Assembly (NCBI GenBank): GCA_009801015.1
Contig: VHZZ01009205.1
Location: 7,247 to 27,370 of the forward strand
Source: Silene noctiflora
Taxonomy: Eukaryota; Streptophyta; Magnoliopsida; Caryophyllales; Caryophyllaceae
Reading direction: 5' to 3'
DNA: 20,124 nucleotides
Each line of letters begins with the position of its first letter. Position 1 is the stretch's first letter. A program made the position numbers and the translations under genes. Of this stretch, positions 9,325-18,868 are shown in pieces. The notes below the pieces were generated by a model. The model was not told the DNA's origin, searched no databases, and saw only the letters and a program-made list of their open reading frames with translations.

Positions 9325-9660
9325 AGCGGATAATCTACCTCATCCATAAGTCCTTGTGGATGGGCTCTTCTTGGATGACATGCACCACGGCGGCATCATC
9401 TATTTTGCTTTTCTTCTTAAGGAAGTCGAAAAATTACGATTCATTCAATATTATGTAAGCTTGAGCTTGCCAGTTTTGACAAAGCACCGACCTGGTTATT
9501 TGCCGACCTCGATATAAGTCTGATTTTGAATGACTTTTATCATCAAATTCTCTGTATTCTCGTATTCTCCTTTAATCTGGGACAAGACCAATTGTGAATT
9601 CGTTAGAAAAATGACTATTTCTGCCTCTAGCGACTTAACCTGTACCACCGCGATTCTATC
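9325..9660 (-). pseudogene. Ty3/gypsy polyprotein relic: RNase H and linker
   Basis: The minus strand reads KSLEAEIVIFLTNSQLV then LSQIKGEYE. This matches the RNase H region of plant gypsy polyproteins, where the family has a stretch like VFSDSQLVVNQ.NGEYE; the catalytic-region Asp of SDSQ appears here as Asn. After a frameshift near 9500 it resumes as ALSKLASSSLHNIE, the usual linker toward the integrase. A further shift leads to DDAAVVHVIQEEP. No complete protease, RT or integrase surrounds it. A Tat/Retand-like lineage is likely from the wording of the motif, but not certain. Confidence 0.65.
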
Positions 9661-10702
9661 GTTATCGGTATTTTATTAAAATCGTTAATTTAGTAATATT
9701 CACTTTTATTTTAATGAGTAAATTAATTTCAACCGCTAATTTAATATTATTTTCTTTTACTTTTCTGAGAAATTCCAATTTTAATTTGAGTGGGTCAAAA
9801 CCGCTCTAACTAATCCAAATAGAGTACATAAATTTGGATTCTACGCATTTTTGTGAAACCCAACTTATTTGGTAATGGATTAGGTTTAGTCATCCTTGGA
9901 TCGAATTTAAGGTCTCATTTTATGAAAAAAACCCTAATTCTTCATCTTCACCAAAATCTCATCACACCCGCTCTCTCCATAAACCACCATTAAACCTTGA
10001 AACTCAAAACCTTAAGATGATGTCACTTCTTCGTTTCTCAATGAAATTCTAAAATCTTTGTATTAATCTTCTTATCTCCTCTTTCTTTTCGTACAATAAA
10101 ATCACATGTTCTCCAACTTTTCTAAAAACCTATCTCTTTTAGACCTAGTATTAAAATTAGCATAACTCTTTCGTTCCTCATCCAATTTCGACGATTTTTG
10201 CACTCTTGTTCTCTCCTCATCTTCATCTACCGTCTTATAAGAAAAATCTATCTTTTTGAACCTTTTGGGAAATCCATCTTTTTGTACGATGGGTTTTCTA
10301 ACCCTTATTGCCTTATACTTATTATTAGGTGGACGTTCTAGTGCTCCGATGATGGACTTGTTCGAAACCTCGAGTATTGAAGTGCGAAAAGGTAACGTAG
10401 ACAGGTTATTCGGTATTTGATGTGTTTGTGTTATTTGGATGGTTAGATTTGGTGATTATCAATTAAAAGGTACAATCTTTGCATGTTAAAATGAAATTGG
10501 GTAAAGTTGTGGACTTGGAGACCATTTGAGTTAAAATTCCTCTTTTATATGGGGTTATACAATTCTTATGCCTCATATGTCAATATTCACCAATCACCAT
10601 GTTAGTGTTGATTTGTTTGTTGTTTGAAGTTTCGAAGCCATATAAGGATGTTATATATGTTATTTGGTAAATGTGTGAATGAGATGTGTTGTTATTGTCC
10701 TC
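9661..10702. other. Leader- or LTR-like non-coding DNA, host of the LARD insertion
   Basis: No gene supported. AAAAAACCCTAATTCTTCATC at about 9925-9945, followed by CT-rich DNA, looks like the leader of a plant retrotransposon or gene. No open frame follows (the first ATG run stops after 11 codons). The wording further on (CATAACTCTTTCGTTCC..., TTATTAGGTGGACG...) resembles gypsy LTR DNA. It continues beyond the inserted element at 18874. Confidence 0.35.
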
Positions 10703-12426
10703 TGATGAGGGTTAAGTCGCCACACCCTATCAAACAATATTTATAAATTTAACTAACAACTAGCAAGTGGTAAGTCGGATTCGATCCATGGGACGATGTG
10801 TTTTGGGTACTAAGTCTCTACACTTTAAGAATGCAAGTGTCACATTTTGGGTTTGGGGTGTAAACTAAACTACTATAACGAAAATGTAAAGAAATGAAAT
10901 AACAAGTCAAGTACATAGAGATGTAAGCAAATGATTAACAAACACTAGGGTGTCATGGGTTTATAGGGGAAACATGGTATAATAATAACGAGTCAAGCAA
11001 ACAATCATGGTTGTGCTGGGATCGAGTTCGTTGATATCTTACAATCCATAGAGAAACTTAGGTCCCGGAGCCGAGCTTATAGCTTTACAACACCTACAAC
11101 GAATTCATTCTCCCTAATCAACTATATGCATGGTCTAACAATCCTTGAGTTGTTTTATATCTTATAAGTCTTGTTGAAAGGATATAGAACATGCTAGGTT
11201 GTCAATCAAGTATTTAATCAAACATAACATGTGTATAAGTGAAAACACAACATTCAACCATTCATATGAACTCATTAAATATAGATCTAACCCATGGTTA
11301 CTCCTCTAATCCCCCACTAACCCTAGCTAGAGGATTACTCACTACACATCATGATTAGCATTTCATAATGTTGTCACCCATCTTAACAAGAATAAACATG
11401 ATGAACAAGTAAAGGAAATAACAAAGGATTAATGAAGGAAGAGATATAACAACTTGGAAAGTAGAGATGAACATAAATAAATGAGAACCTTGAATAAAGA
11501 TGAATACTTGTCACTTAGTCTTCATATACCCAAGAGATTCAAATGTAAACTATCAAAAATTAAAGTGTTTTGTTCAAAGATTAAAGTGCTTTGTTGAATG
11601 ATTAAAGACTAATCTAAGAGAGTGTAATCTATTCTAAGGAGGCTTGATCTAATCTACTCCTAATCCTCTCTAAGGAGGCTTAATTTCCAAATTATTACAA
11701 ATGAGGTATATATAGTAAGTACAAGATTAGGATTGATTAAGGGCTTAAATGACGATTAGACCCCTTGAGGAAGTCCAAAGACTTGCTAGAGTCATAGCAA
11801 CTCGTGGGAGTCCTTGCTTGAACAAAGATGTAACCCTACTGCTGAACTCGCTCGAGCTCTGGGGAGCTCGTGCGAGTTAGGAGCATTACTGCTGATTCTG
11901 GAGCACAACTCAAGCGAGTTGTATCCATCTCGGGCGAGTTGTTGTTCAGCTTGCAAATAGACCTCGGATCATAAAATGGGCGTCATTTCCTCATCCGGAC
12001 TCCTATTTAAGTGATTCAAAAGCCTAGACCTCTTAAGTTTTTGACGTCGTTCCATCTAACACAGTTTCAGAGCCAAAAAAACAATTTTGATTTGGGTCCG
12101 GGCGATTTCCTCTTGTAGTGGCGTCCTTGTAGTCTTTGTTGAACCATAACTCATGGGGGGTTAGCATCAAAACCATCCCAAATATTGCTTTATTGACTAA
12201 AGCATTTAGTATCAATATCCTCTTTGTGCTCGGTCATTATATGCGATCAATTTAGCTCCGAAATGCTCCAATTAAGCAAGGTTAGCGCTCTTTTTCTACC
12301 AAATGCATCAAAACCTCATAGAATAGCAAATAGGAAGCTAAAGACAAGAAACGACCCTAATAATCAGGTAAAAGCATGTGGAACGAGGCTATTTAGGGGA
12401 CTAAATGTGCGTGAATACAAGTCACA
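10703..12426 (-). repeat. LARD 3' LTR (1724 bp)
   Basis: It aligns with 17060-18868 along its whole length, from TGATGAGGGTTAAGTCG to the end GTGAATACAAGTCACA. On the minus strand it starts TGTGAC and ends CATCA, a TG...CA LTR. It has a single AGCTCGTGCGAG palindrome unit (11865-11878) where the other LTR has five. The minus-strand TATA sequence is at 11707-11714. Frames at 12033-12215 (minus) and 12224-12430 (plus) are shadows. Confidence 0.92.
11707..11714 (-). promoter_or_regulatory. Putative LTR TATA box (3' LTR)
   Basis: TATATATA in an otherwise mixed-sequence context, conserved at the same place in the other LTR (18055-18062). On the minus strand it reads CTATATATACC. Position and conservation suit the LTR promoter; the transcription start was not determined. 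Confidence 0.5.
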
Positions 12427-12447
12427 TTAAATATCCCCAAACCGAAC
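12427..12447 (-). promoter_or_regulatory. Polypurine-tract-like sequence next to the 3' LTR
   Basis: On the minus strand GTTCGGTTTGGGGATATTTAA directly precedes the 3' LTR start TGTGAC. The G-rich core lies 8 bp from the LTR, slightly farther than a textbook tract. It would prime plus-strand DNA synthesis. Confidence 0.5.
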
Positions 12448-14340
12448 CTTTGCTCGTCCCGAGTAAAGAGGTGACCTAAATTATGACCTTTATTTAACCT
12501 ATACTAATAACATAGCCGATGTGAGACAATTAGCGGGTATCACTCCGCCCCTTCAACTCACAACAAGACATCCATGAGGTAGAATGTCTTCTTGCAGGGC
12601 AAGGTGGGGCTTACAAAAATGGCGATGCATCCTACATGAAGCACATAGACAAAACAAAGGACGCATCTACAAAAGAATGGCCACTTTCCTCATCTAATTG
12701 GCGGAAATCAACTAAATGGGAAGCAACACAAGGGCACGCACTCCATCATAGATACTAGTTCTCCAAGCCACTAAGTTCAAGAGGATACAAACAAGTTTCC
12801 TCCAAGTGGTGTCAAACTAGGCTACTTTTGTCCACAATCGCTAAATGTTTTCGTCAAGGTCGATCAAATGGGATGGAAGGATGATCCCTATGATGTTAGT
12901 GGCATATGACATGACAAGTCTCGAATTCTCTACAAGTGTAAAGGCCAATGATCGTCTCAAGCTCAACAAGGTGGCATAACAAAAAGTTTTTGGGAATGAA
13001 ATGCTCAATTCTTTAAACAAAAGTGGATTTGACTATCATTTAAAACTTGAACTCATTTCAACTTTCACATTTCAAAACTTTAGATGGGGTTTGTCCCTCT
13101 CTTGCTAATGTCTTTTCCTTTCACCAATCGCTTATTAGGTAACCGGTTAACCTCTAGATAATAGCTTTTTCGGGGTAATAGTCACTCTATCTTTGAGTGG
13201 TTGAATTCACAATTATGTGGGGGCCCAATTCAATGAATCTCTCTCCAAAGCACATCGAAGTGGTATGCCTCCATCAAATACAACTCACTTTGTGACATTT
13301 CAACATTTCAATACAATTTGAGGTTTCTTTAACAATTAAAATGAATCCACAACAAAAACTTTGAAATGAGCCTTTCAAACTTATTACTGAAAAGTATTTT
13401 TGGGTTGTCAAACCACCAAGTCAATCATCCCCTAGACAAGCTAATCGAGTCCAAATCACATCATAGGGTTTGATAAGGTGACTCACATGCAAACACTTGA
13501 TTAGGCCTTAGCTCATGAGACAAAAGATACTAATATGACACAACCTAGGGTGTCTTGTATGTATTCTAGCAAATAATGTCTCAAGGAGAAAAAGTATCTA
13601 CAAGGGCCTTATATACACTTGTCAAGCTTCCCATTAAGCATTTTCACAAAATTTTATTCCTAATATGACTTTATGCCATAATGTAACCTACATATAAACA
13701 ATCTAATGCATATGCTTCTACCAATTATTATGTCATATAAACTAAATGCAAGCTCCTAACAACACATAGGTACAAAACCGCAACAAAATTCGACAACATC
13801 CTCATCAACAAATAGCCCATCCTCCTCATATAAATAATGAAAAGAAATGGAAGGGAATAAGGGATTAGAATGATCATACTAAGCGGTCTTCATATTTTCC
13901 TTGCTAATGTCTCAAAAGGAGTGTTGTACCTATGTGAGAAGAGAACAAAAACACAAGTATATACAATTATAAACTATTAAAGTAAAGAACATATTTTTGG
14001 CTTTTCAAATTTCCAATTTTTTAGGGCTTTTGGTTTTATGAAATTAAAGAACATATTTTTGAAATTTGTAGAAAATTTTCAAATTTTTATGATTTTTGAA
14101 ATATAAATTCTCATCCCCACACTTATTTTAGACATTGTCTCAATGTACAAGGTAGGAGTGGGAAGAGAAAAAACAAGAACATGTTTCTGTATTTTGAAAT
14201 ATTGGAAATTGAAATACAAATGCAAGATGCAATGGAAGATATTAATGGATGCATGCTCTAAGTAAATGTAACTAGATGTCATATATTACAAGTGATGCAA
14301 CTAATCTAGACTAAAGTGATGCATGCTCTCTATTGTTCGG
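12448..14340. other. LARD interior, no coding content seen
   Basis: About 1.9 kb without a supported gene on either strand; the only listed-length frame is an AT-rich minus one at 14079-14282 with no motif. A hairpin CTTTGCTCG-TCC-CGAGTAAAG is at 12448-12468. The rest is unique-looking AT-rich DNA with many short direct echoes such as CTTGCTAATGTCT (about 13102 and 13900). Confidence 0.5.
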
Positions 14341-14690
14341 AGAGCCAATTTGAATTGACTCGAGTTGCCTATGAGCAAATCTTCCCCCAAACAAAACAAA
14401 ACATTATTACTAGTGCAAAAAATGGGGGAGATTCGGTCATGAGTTACCATGCATGAATGCAAAATGTATTATCTTAATGCAACTAACTACATGAGCTATT
14501 TATTCTATGCTAAATGAGATGAACAAAACTACATGATCTAATTATACCATTATGATGCATAATAATCGGTTTAAAAGATAACTAATTTGAATTAACTCCA
14601 AATACTTGCAATCAAACCTCCCCAAACCGAACAAAACATTGTTTCCAATGCAAAAAGAGAGAAGGTAAATGCATAGTGAAAGGATAGGAT
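14341..14690. repeat. Two diverged copies of a C-tract plus stem-loop module
   Basis: TTTGAATTGACTCGAGTTGC (from 14350) and TTTGAATTAACTCCAAATAC (from 14587) each lead, after about 35 bp, into CCCCCAAACAAAAC or CCCCAAACCGAAC. A small inverted repeat then follows: CATTA/TAGTG at 14402-14415 and CATTG/CAATG at 14637-14650. The same CCCCAAACCGAAC plus stem-loop order is found beside the 3' LTR at 12435-12468. On the minus strand each is a stem-loop followed by a polypurine-like G tract. Confidence 0.55.
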
Positions 14691-14774
14691 ATCTTACAAA
14701 TGATGATTTAAGAAAGGATTCCACCAAACTTACTCCTTGTTTCCATTCTTATTAATATTGTCCATGTTGCTCAA

Positions 14775-15717
14775 TGCTCTCAACAACCGATCAAAGGCTT
14801 TCAAAGGATTGAGCATAAGCCTCAAACAAGCAAATGTAGAGCCGTGGCCACTTCATTATAAAGCACGGCCATTTCCTCTTCCAACAATTCTTGTCAAAGT
14901 TCCTCCAACCCATCTTGGCACTACCTCTTGGGTCTTTTTGATGACTTGACACTTTCATTTTGCAATGTTTGCTAAGAGGTTTATCTTGGATCTCCTTTGT
15001 GGGGTACACCACCTCGTTGTCAAAGCAAAGGGATTGGTGAATGATGAGAGGTGGAGAGGTCAACTTTTCAACATTAAGGCCATTCATGGTTCCATTTTTG
15101 TTACTTTCTTCTTGACCCTCCTTGGAACTCAAACCATTGCCAAATAAGAGAGTTTCTATTTATTCCAAACTATAATAAAAGATGCCAACATCATAACTTT
15201 CCTCTTGGCCTCTCAATTCTCCAAAGATGACAAGTTAAAATTCATCAACCTTCTCTTTCCAAGTTTTGTCTTCATCCTCATAAGTGTCAAGGGCACACAC
15301 ATCTTCCACATGGGTTATAGAAGGAAAGTGTGGTATAAGGTCTTCCTCATCATCATATGTATTCTAAATAGAAGGGGTAAGGATAATAGGTAAGTTGGAT
15401 TCATGAGAAAACTTGGGCACCATTGTCATTTCACAGCTATCCCCATACTTGTCTTTATCATCGCTATCCTTTTCAATTCCCTCCTTTTGCCAATTAGGAT
15501 CGTCATCCAAGGTGATTAAATCACAATAAATACCAAGGGCCTCACAAGTATTTTCCCACTCATTCTTTCTTGAAGTGAACTCTTCAAAAGGGGAGCGTTC
15601 ATTATCATCAACTACCACACCATATTCCAATTCATCATCTATACTTGGTCCACAACCAATCATGTATTTCCCATCTTCATCATCACTTTTATCTTGTTTA
15701 TCATTGAGCTTTTGGGT
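14775..15717 (-). pseudogene. Acidic LARD-encoded frame of unknown function, three stops
   Basis: I do not recognise this protein. One minus-strand frame runs from about 15717 to 14791 without a shift, broken only by TAG near 15366 and TAA codons near 15230 and 15160. The upstream half is strongly acidic (KSDDEDGKY, IDDELEYGVVVDDNER, ITLDDDPNWQK, EKDSDDKDKYGD, NTYDDEEDL), with WENTCEALGIYCDL as a less charged core. The downstream half turns basic and Trp-rich (KMGWRNFDKNCWKRKWP). There is no zinc knuckle, protease DTG or RT motif. It lies after the gag-like frame, separated by the nested LTR. It could be a gag/pol linker diverged past recognition or a lineage-specific extra ORF. Confidence 0.5.
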
Positions 15718-15723
15718 GGTTTA

Positions 15724-16423
15724 TGATGCGTGTCGTTTCCGCGGTCAGAATCAAATTTATATTTCGCTCACAAACTCTAACTAACTAGTAGTAGGACAAG
15801 TAAGGGTCGAACCCACATGGACTAATTTTATTATCTAAGATTGTAATTAAGTAGTTTATATATAGCTAATAGTATATAAATGGGGGGTTTGTTTTAGAGG
15901 GTTGTTTTCTATACTAAACTAACTAGAAAGATGGATTTAAATTAAAAGATTAGAAACTCTTATTGCGAATAGGCGGGAAGTATGTAATTTCCTACAGATA
16001 TTGGGTCCATCATTGATTCATTTAATTAGTTTTCGGATAGATTGGTTAACAAGTTAGTCCCTTGAAAACAAGCAAACTACCGTTTTAACTTTCTTACTCG
16101 TTAAATCCCGTGAAAACACGCAAATTTAATTCTAATCAAATTATGTCAATTCAACCATGAAAACACGTATTAAAGTAACAAACTCGATCGCATTAAGAGT
16201 ACCAATCAAATGAATTCTATAAGACCAGAAAACTGCAACCTCATACAATTCAATCATTAGACAAGATTCAAGTAACAAAAATCGAACCAGAAAACTGCAA
16301 CCCGATTAATATTACTCTCAATTTAACAATAAATTCATGAGAACAATTTAGATGGCCACACCAAATTAATAAACACGAATTTGAAAGTCAAATGACGAAC
16401 CTTGAATAAATACCCAAAAGACA
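15724..16423 (-). mobile_element. Probable solo LTR of a second LTR family, nested in the LARD
   Basis: It starts TGATGCGTGTCG and, by inference, ends AAAAGACA, giving TG...CA limits. It interrupts the coding reading: gag-like ...GSIDKLANQI lies on one side and the acidic frame on the other. Early in it, AAGTAAGGGTCGAACCCACA parallels the main LTR's GGTAAGTCGGATTCGATCCA, so the families are distantly related in layout. Flanking pentamers GTTTA and ATTTG share only 3 of 5 bases, so the ends are provisional. A series of AAAA-loop hairpins sits inside (16061-16297). Confidence 0.55.
16061..16297. repeat. Series of five AAAA-loop mini-hairpins with varying stems
   Basis: CTTG-AAAA-CAAG (16061-16072), CGTG-AAAA-CACG (16109-16120), CATG-AAAA-CACG (16156-16167), CAG-AAAA-CTG (16226-16235) and CAG-AAAA-CTG (16288-16297). 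The loop is constant while the stems change, mostly in a paired manner. Spacing is 48, 47, 70 and 62 bp. The last two sit in a repeated CCAGAAAACTGCAACC. Confidence 0.65.
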
Positions 16424-16925
16424 ATTTGATTTGCCAACTTATCAATCGAACCAGAAAACTTATCAATTTCCATTTGGGCAATTTGATTTGCTAACTCCTC
16501 ACCATGGGTAGCAAAGTTTTTGAGGATATTGTCCCAAGCTTGACTCTCTTCTAATATTTACATAAATATGTTTTGTTGGTCTCTTAGCATTTGGAGAACC
16601 TTATTTTGCACATCAAAGTTATGCTCATTTTCTTGTTGTGGGTGGATGGGATGTTGGTTATGTTGTGCTTGTTGATTGTAGGATGACATTTGGAATTGGT
16701 TGTAAAGTGGATTTTGGGTGGGTGGTTCTTATGGATTTTGGATATGAGGGCTTTGGTATGGGAAGTTTGTGGGGGGTAATTTGGGTTTTCATTGTAGCAG
16801 TTGTAGTGTAGTTGTGTGTTTTGTTGCTCAACAAACCCTTTCCATTCATACAAGTCATACCCATTTGCTCCACCTTGTCTATATTCTCTTGTGTCATCAT
16901 GAGTGCTAAAACATGAAAACAACTA
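16413..16925 (-). pseudogene. Gag-like relic (Gln/Asn/Pro-rich linker), Athila-like
   Basis: Minus-strand reading starts GGANGYDLYEWKGFVEQQ, then YNENPNYPP. After a frameshift near 16790 it becomes NPLYNQFQMSSYNQQAQHNQ, a Gln/Asn/Pro-rich region typical of the C-terminal linker of plant Athila-type Gag. The helical part LQMLRDQQNIFM and SQAWDNILKNFATHGEELA follows, then NQIAQMEIDKFSGSI. Two TAA stops (near 16740 and 16560) and the shift break it. It starts only about 130 bp from the primer binding site, so most of Gag is missing, as expected in a deletion-derived non-autonomous element. Open frames at 16584-16922 and 16658-16996 are pieces of this. Confidence 0.55.
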
Positions 16926-17038
16926 CAAACAAGGAAACAACGAGAAAAATGGTAAGAACGACCTTGAGGAACAAGTTCCTCAAGATTAAGGCACAATTAA
17001 AATAGACAAGCAAACAAGAACTTAATCACATAACACCG

Positions 17039-17056
17039 TCCCCGGCAACGGCGCTA
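17039..17056 (-). promoter_or_regulatory. Primer binding site complementary to tRNA-Asp
   Basis: The plus strand reads TCCCCGGCAACGGCGCTA, matching the 3' end of plant tRNA-Asp (TCCCCGGCAACGGCGCCA) at 17 of 18 bases. The minus strand is therefore the primer binding site, 3 bp inside the 5' LTR. This fixes the element orientation. It is not a tRNA gene, since no other tRNA arms are present. Confidence 0.93.
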
Positions 17057-18054
17057 TTTTGATGAGGGTTAAGTCGTCAAACTCTATCAAACAATATTTA
17101 TAAATCCAACAAACAACTAGCAAGTGATAAGTCGGGGTCGATTCATAGGACGGTGTGTTTTGGGTTTTAAGTCTATCTACTCTAAGAATGCAAATGTCAC
17201 GGTTTGGGTTTGAGGTGTAAACTAAACTACTATAACGAAAATGTAAACAAATGAAATAACAAGGCAAGTAAATAGAGATGTAAGCAAATGATTAACAAAC
17301 ACTAGGGTGTCATGGGTTCATATGGAAAACATGGTATAATAATAATGAATCAAGCAATCATTGTTGTGTTGGGATCGAGTTCGTTTATATCTTACAATCC
17401 CTAGAGAGACTTGGGTCCCAGAGCCGAGCTTATAGCTTTACAACACCTACAACGACTTCGTTCTCCCCATTCAACTATATGCATGGTCAAATAATCCTTG
17501 AGTTGGTTTATATCTTACAAGTCTTGTTGAAAGGATAGAAAATCATGCTAGGTTGTCAATCAAGCATTTCATCAAATATAACATGTGCGTAAGTGAATAC
17601 ACAATATTCAACCATTCATATGAAGTCATTAAGTATAGATCTAACCCATGGTTACTCCCCTAATCCCCCACTAACCCTAGCTAGACGACTACTCACTACA
17701 AATCATGATTAGCATGTCATAAATGTTGTCACCCATCTTAACAAGCATAAACATGATGAACAAGTAAAGGAAATAACAAAGGATTAATAATAGAAGAGAT
17801 GTGCCAACTTGGAAAGTAGAGATGAACATAAATAAATGAGGATGGTGACTTGTCACTTAGTCTTCAAATACATACCCAAGAGATCCAAATGTAAACTGTT
17901 GAAAATGTAAAGATCAATTGTTGAAAGATTAAAGTACTTTGTTGAATGATTAAAGACTAATCTAAGAGAGTTTAATCTAATCTAAGGAGGCTTGATCTAA
18001 TCTACTCCTAATCCTCTCTAAGGAGGCTTAATCTCCAAATTATTACAAATGAGG

Positions 18055-18062
18055 TATATATA
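18055..18062 (-). promoter_or_regulatory. Putative LTR TATA box (5' LTR)
   Basis: TATATATA within GAGGTATATATAGTAAGTAC, identical in context to 11707-11714. On the minus strand it lies downstream of the palindrome cluster at 18180-18380, the order expected for an upstream enhancer-like region followed by a core promoter. It lies about 800 bp into the LTR. Confidence 0.5.
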
Positions 18063-18182
18063 GTAAGTACAGGATTAGGGTTTAAATGACGATTAGACAC
18101 CTTGAGGAAGTCCAAAGACTTGCTAGAGCCAGATCAACTCGTGGGAGTCCTTACTTGAACGAAGAAGTAACCCTGTTGCTGA

Positions 18183-18380
18183 ACTCGCTCGAGCTCTAGG
18201 GAGCTCGTGCGAGCTAGTGGGGAGCTCGTGCGAGCTGATGGGAGCTCGTGCGAGCTGATGGGAGCTCGTGCGAGCTGATGGGAGCTTGTGCGAGTTAGGA
18301 GCATTAAGTCTGATTCTGGAGCACAACTCGAGCGATTTGTATCCATCTCGGGCGAGTTTTTGATCAACTCGGGCGAGTTG
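18183..18380. repeat. Array of CTCG-NN-CGAG palindromes in the 5' LTR
   Basis: AGCTCGTGCGAGCT occurs at 18202-18215, 18223-18236, 18243-18256 and 18263-18276, with a decayed fifth unit at 18283-18296; the period is 20-21 bp. Related palindromes on the same core follow: ATCTCGGGCGAGTT near 18345 and CAACTCG-GG-CGAGTTG at 18365-18380. ACTCGCTCGAGCTC near 18183 precedes them. The 3' LTR has only one unit of the main type plus the flanking relatives. Confidence 0.85.
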
Positions 18381-18868
18381 TTGCACAGCTTGGCAAATAG
18401 ACCTCGAATAGTAAAATGGGCGCTATTTCCTCATTCAGACTCCTATTTGAGTCATTCAAAAGCCTAGACCACGTGATTTTTCGACGTTGTTCCATATATC
18501 AAAGTTTCGAGGACAAAAAATCAATTTTTCATTTGGGTCTGAGAAATTTCTTCTTGTAGTGGCTTCTTTGTCGTCTTTGTTGAACCATGACTCGTGGGGG
18601 GTTAGCATTCAATCCATCCCAAATCTTGCTTTATTGACTAAAGCCTTTAGTATCGCTCTCCTCTTTGATGCTTGGTCGTTGGATGCGATCAATTTAGCTC
18701 CGAAATGCTCCAATTAAGCAAGGTTAGTGCTCTTTTCCGACCAAAGGCACCAAAACCTCAAAGAATAGCAAATAGGAACCTAAAGGCAAGAAACGACCCT
18801 AATAATCACGTAAAAACATGTGGAACGAGGCTAGTTAGGAGACTAAATTTGCGTGAATACGAGTCACA

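Larger units (their letters stand above)
10703..18868 (-). mobile_element. Non-autonomous LTR retrotransposon (LARD-like), tRNA-Asp primed
   Basis: Two long direct repeats (10703-12426 and 17060-18868) run TGATGAGGG...GTCACA and enclose 4633 bp. A match to the tRNA-Asp 3' end sits 3 bp inside the right LTR, so transcription runs on the minus strand and the right LTR is the 5' LTR. Flanking pentamers are TCCTC (10698-10702) and TCATC (18869-18873), a target duplication with one mismatch. The interior has only a broken gag-like frame and an unrecognised acidic frame, with no RT, protease or integrase. It must have depended on a partner, probably an Athila-like gypsy element, since those commonly use tRNA-Asp; that partner is inferred. 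Scattered differences between LTRs show it is not recent. Confidence 0.9.
17060..18868 (-). repeat. LARD 5' LTR (1809 bp)
   Basis: It is the copy adjacent to the primer binding site. It matches the 3' LTR throughout and is 85 bp longer, mainly from extra 20-bp palindrome units at 18202-18296 and an added copy of the CAACTCGGGCGAGTTG palindrome at 18365-18380. Minus-strand start is TGTGACTCGTATTC. Frames at 17022-17267, 18123-18386, 18134-18367 (minus), 18487-18717 and 18672-18956 (plus) are incidental. Confidence 0.92.

Noticed and set aside
9937-10060. Host gene promoter and start after AAACCCTAA
   Set aside because: The first ATG opens only 11 codons and no splice-compatible coding exon is visible; leader of a retrotransposon fits as well.
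12033-12430. Short ORFs in the LARD LTR, echoed at 18487-18956
   Set aside because: The related LTR copies break or shift these frames, so there is no sign of coding selection.
17039-17056. tRNA-Asp gene
   Set aside because: Only the 18 nt of the tRNA 3' end are present, at the exact position of an LTR primer binding site.
18183-18300. CRISPR-like array
   Set aside because: Units are 20-bp head-to-tail palindromic repeats without unique spacers, inside an LTR of plant nuclear DNA.
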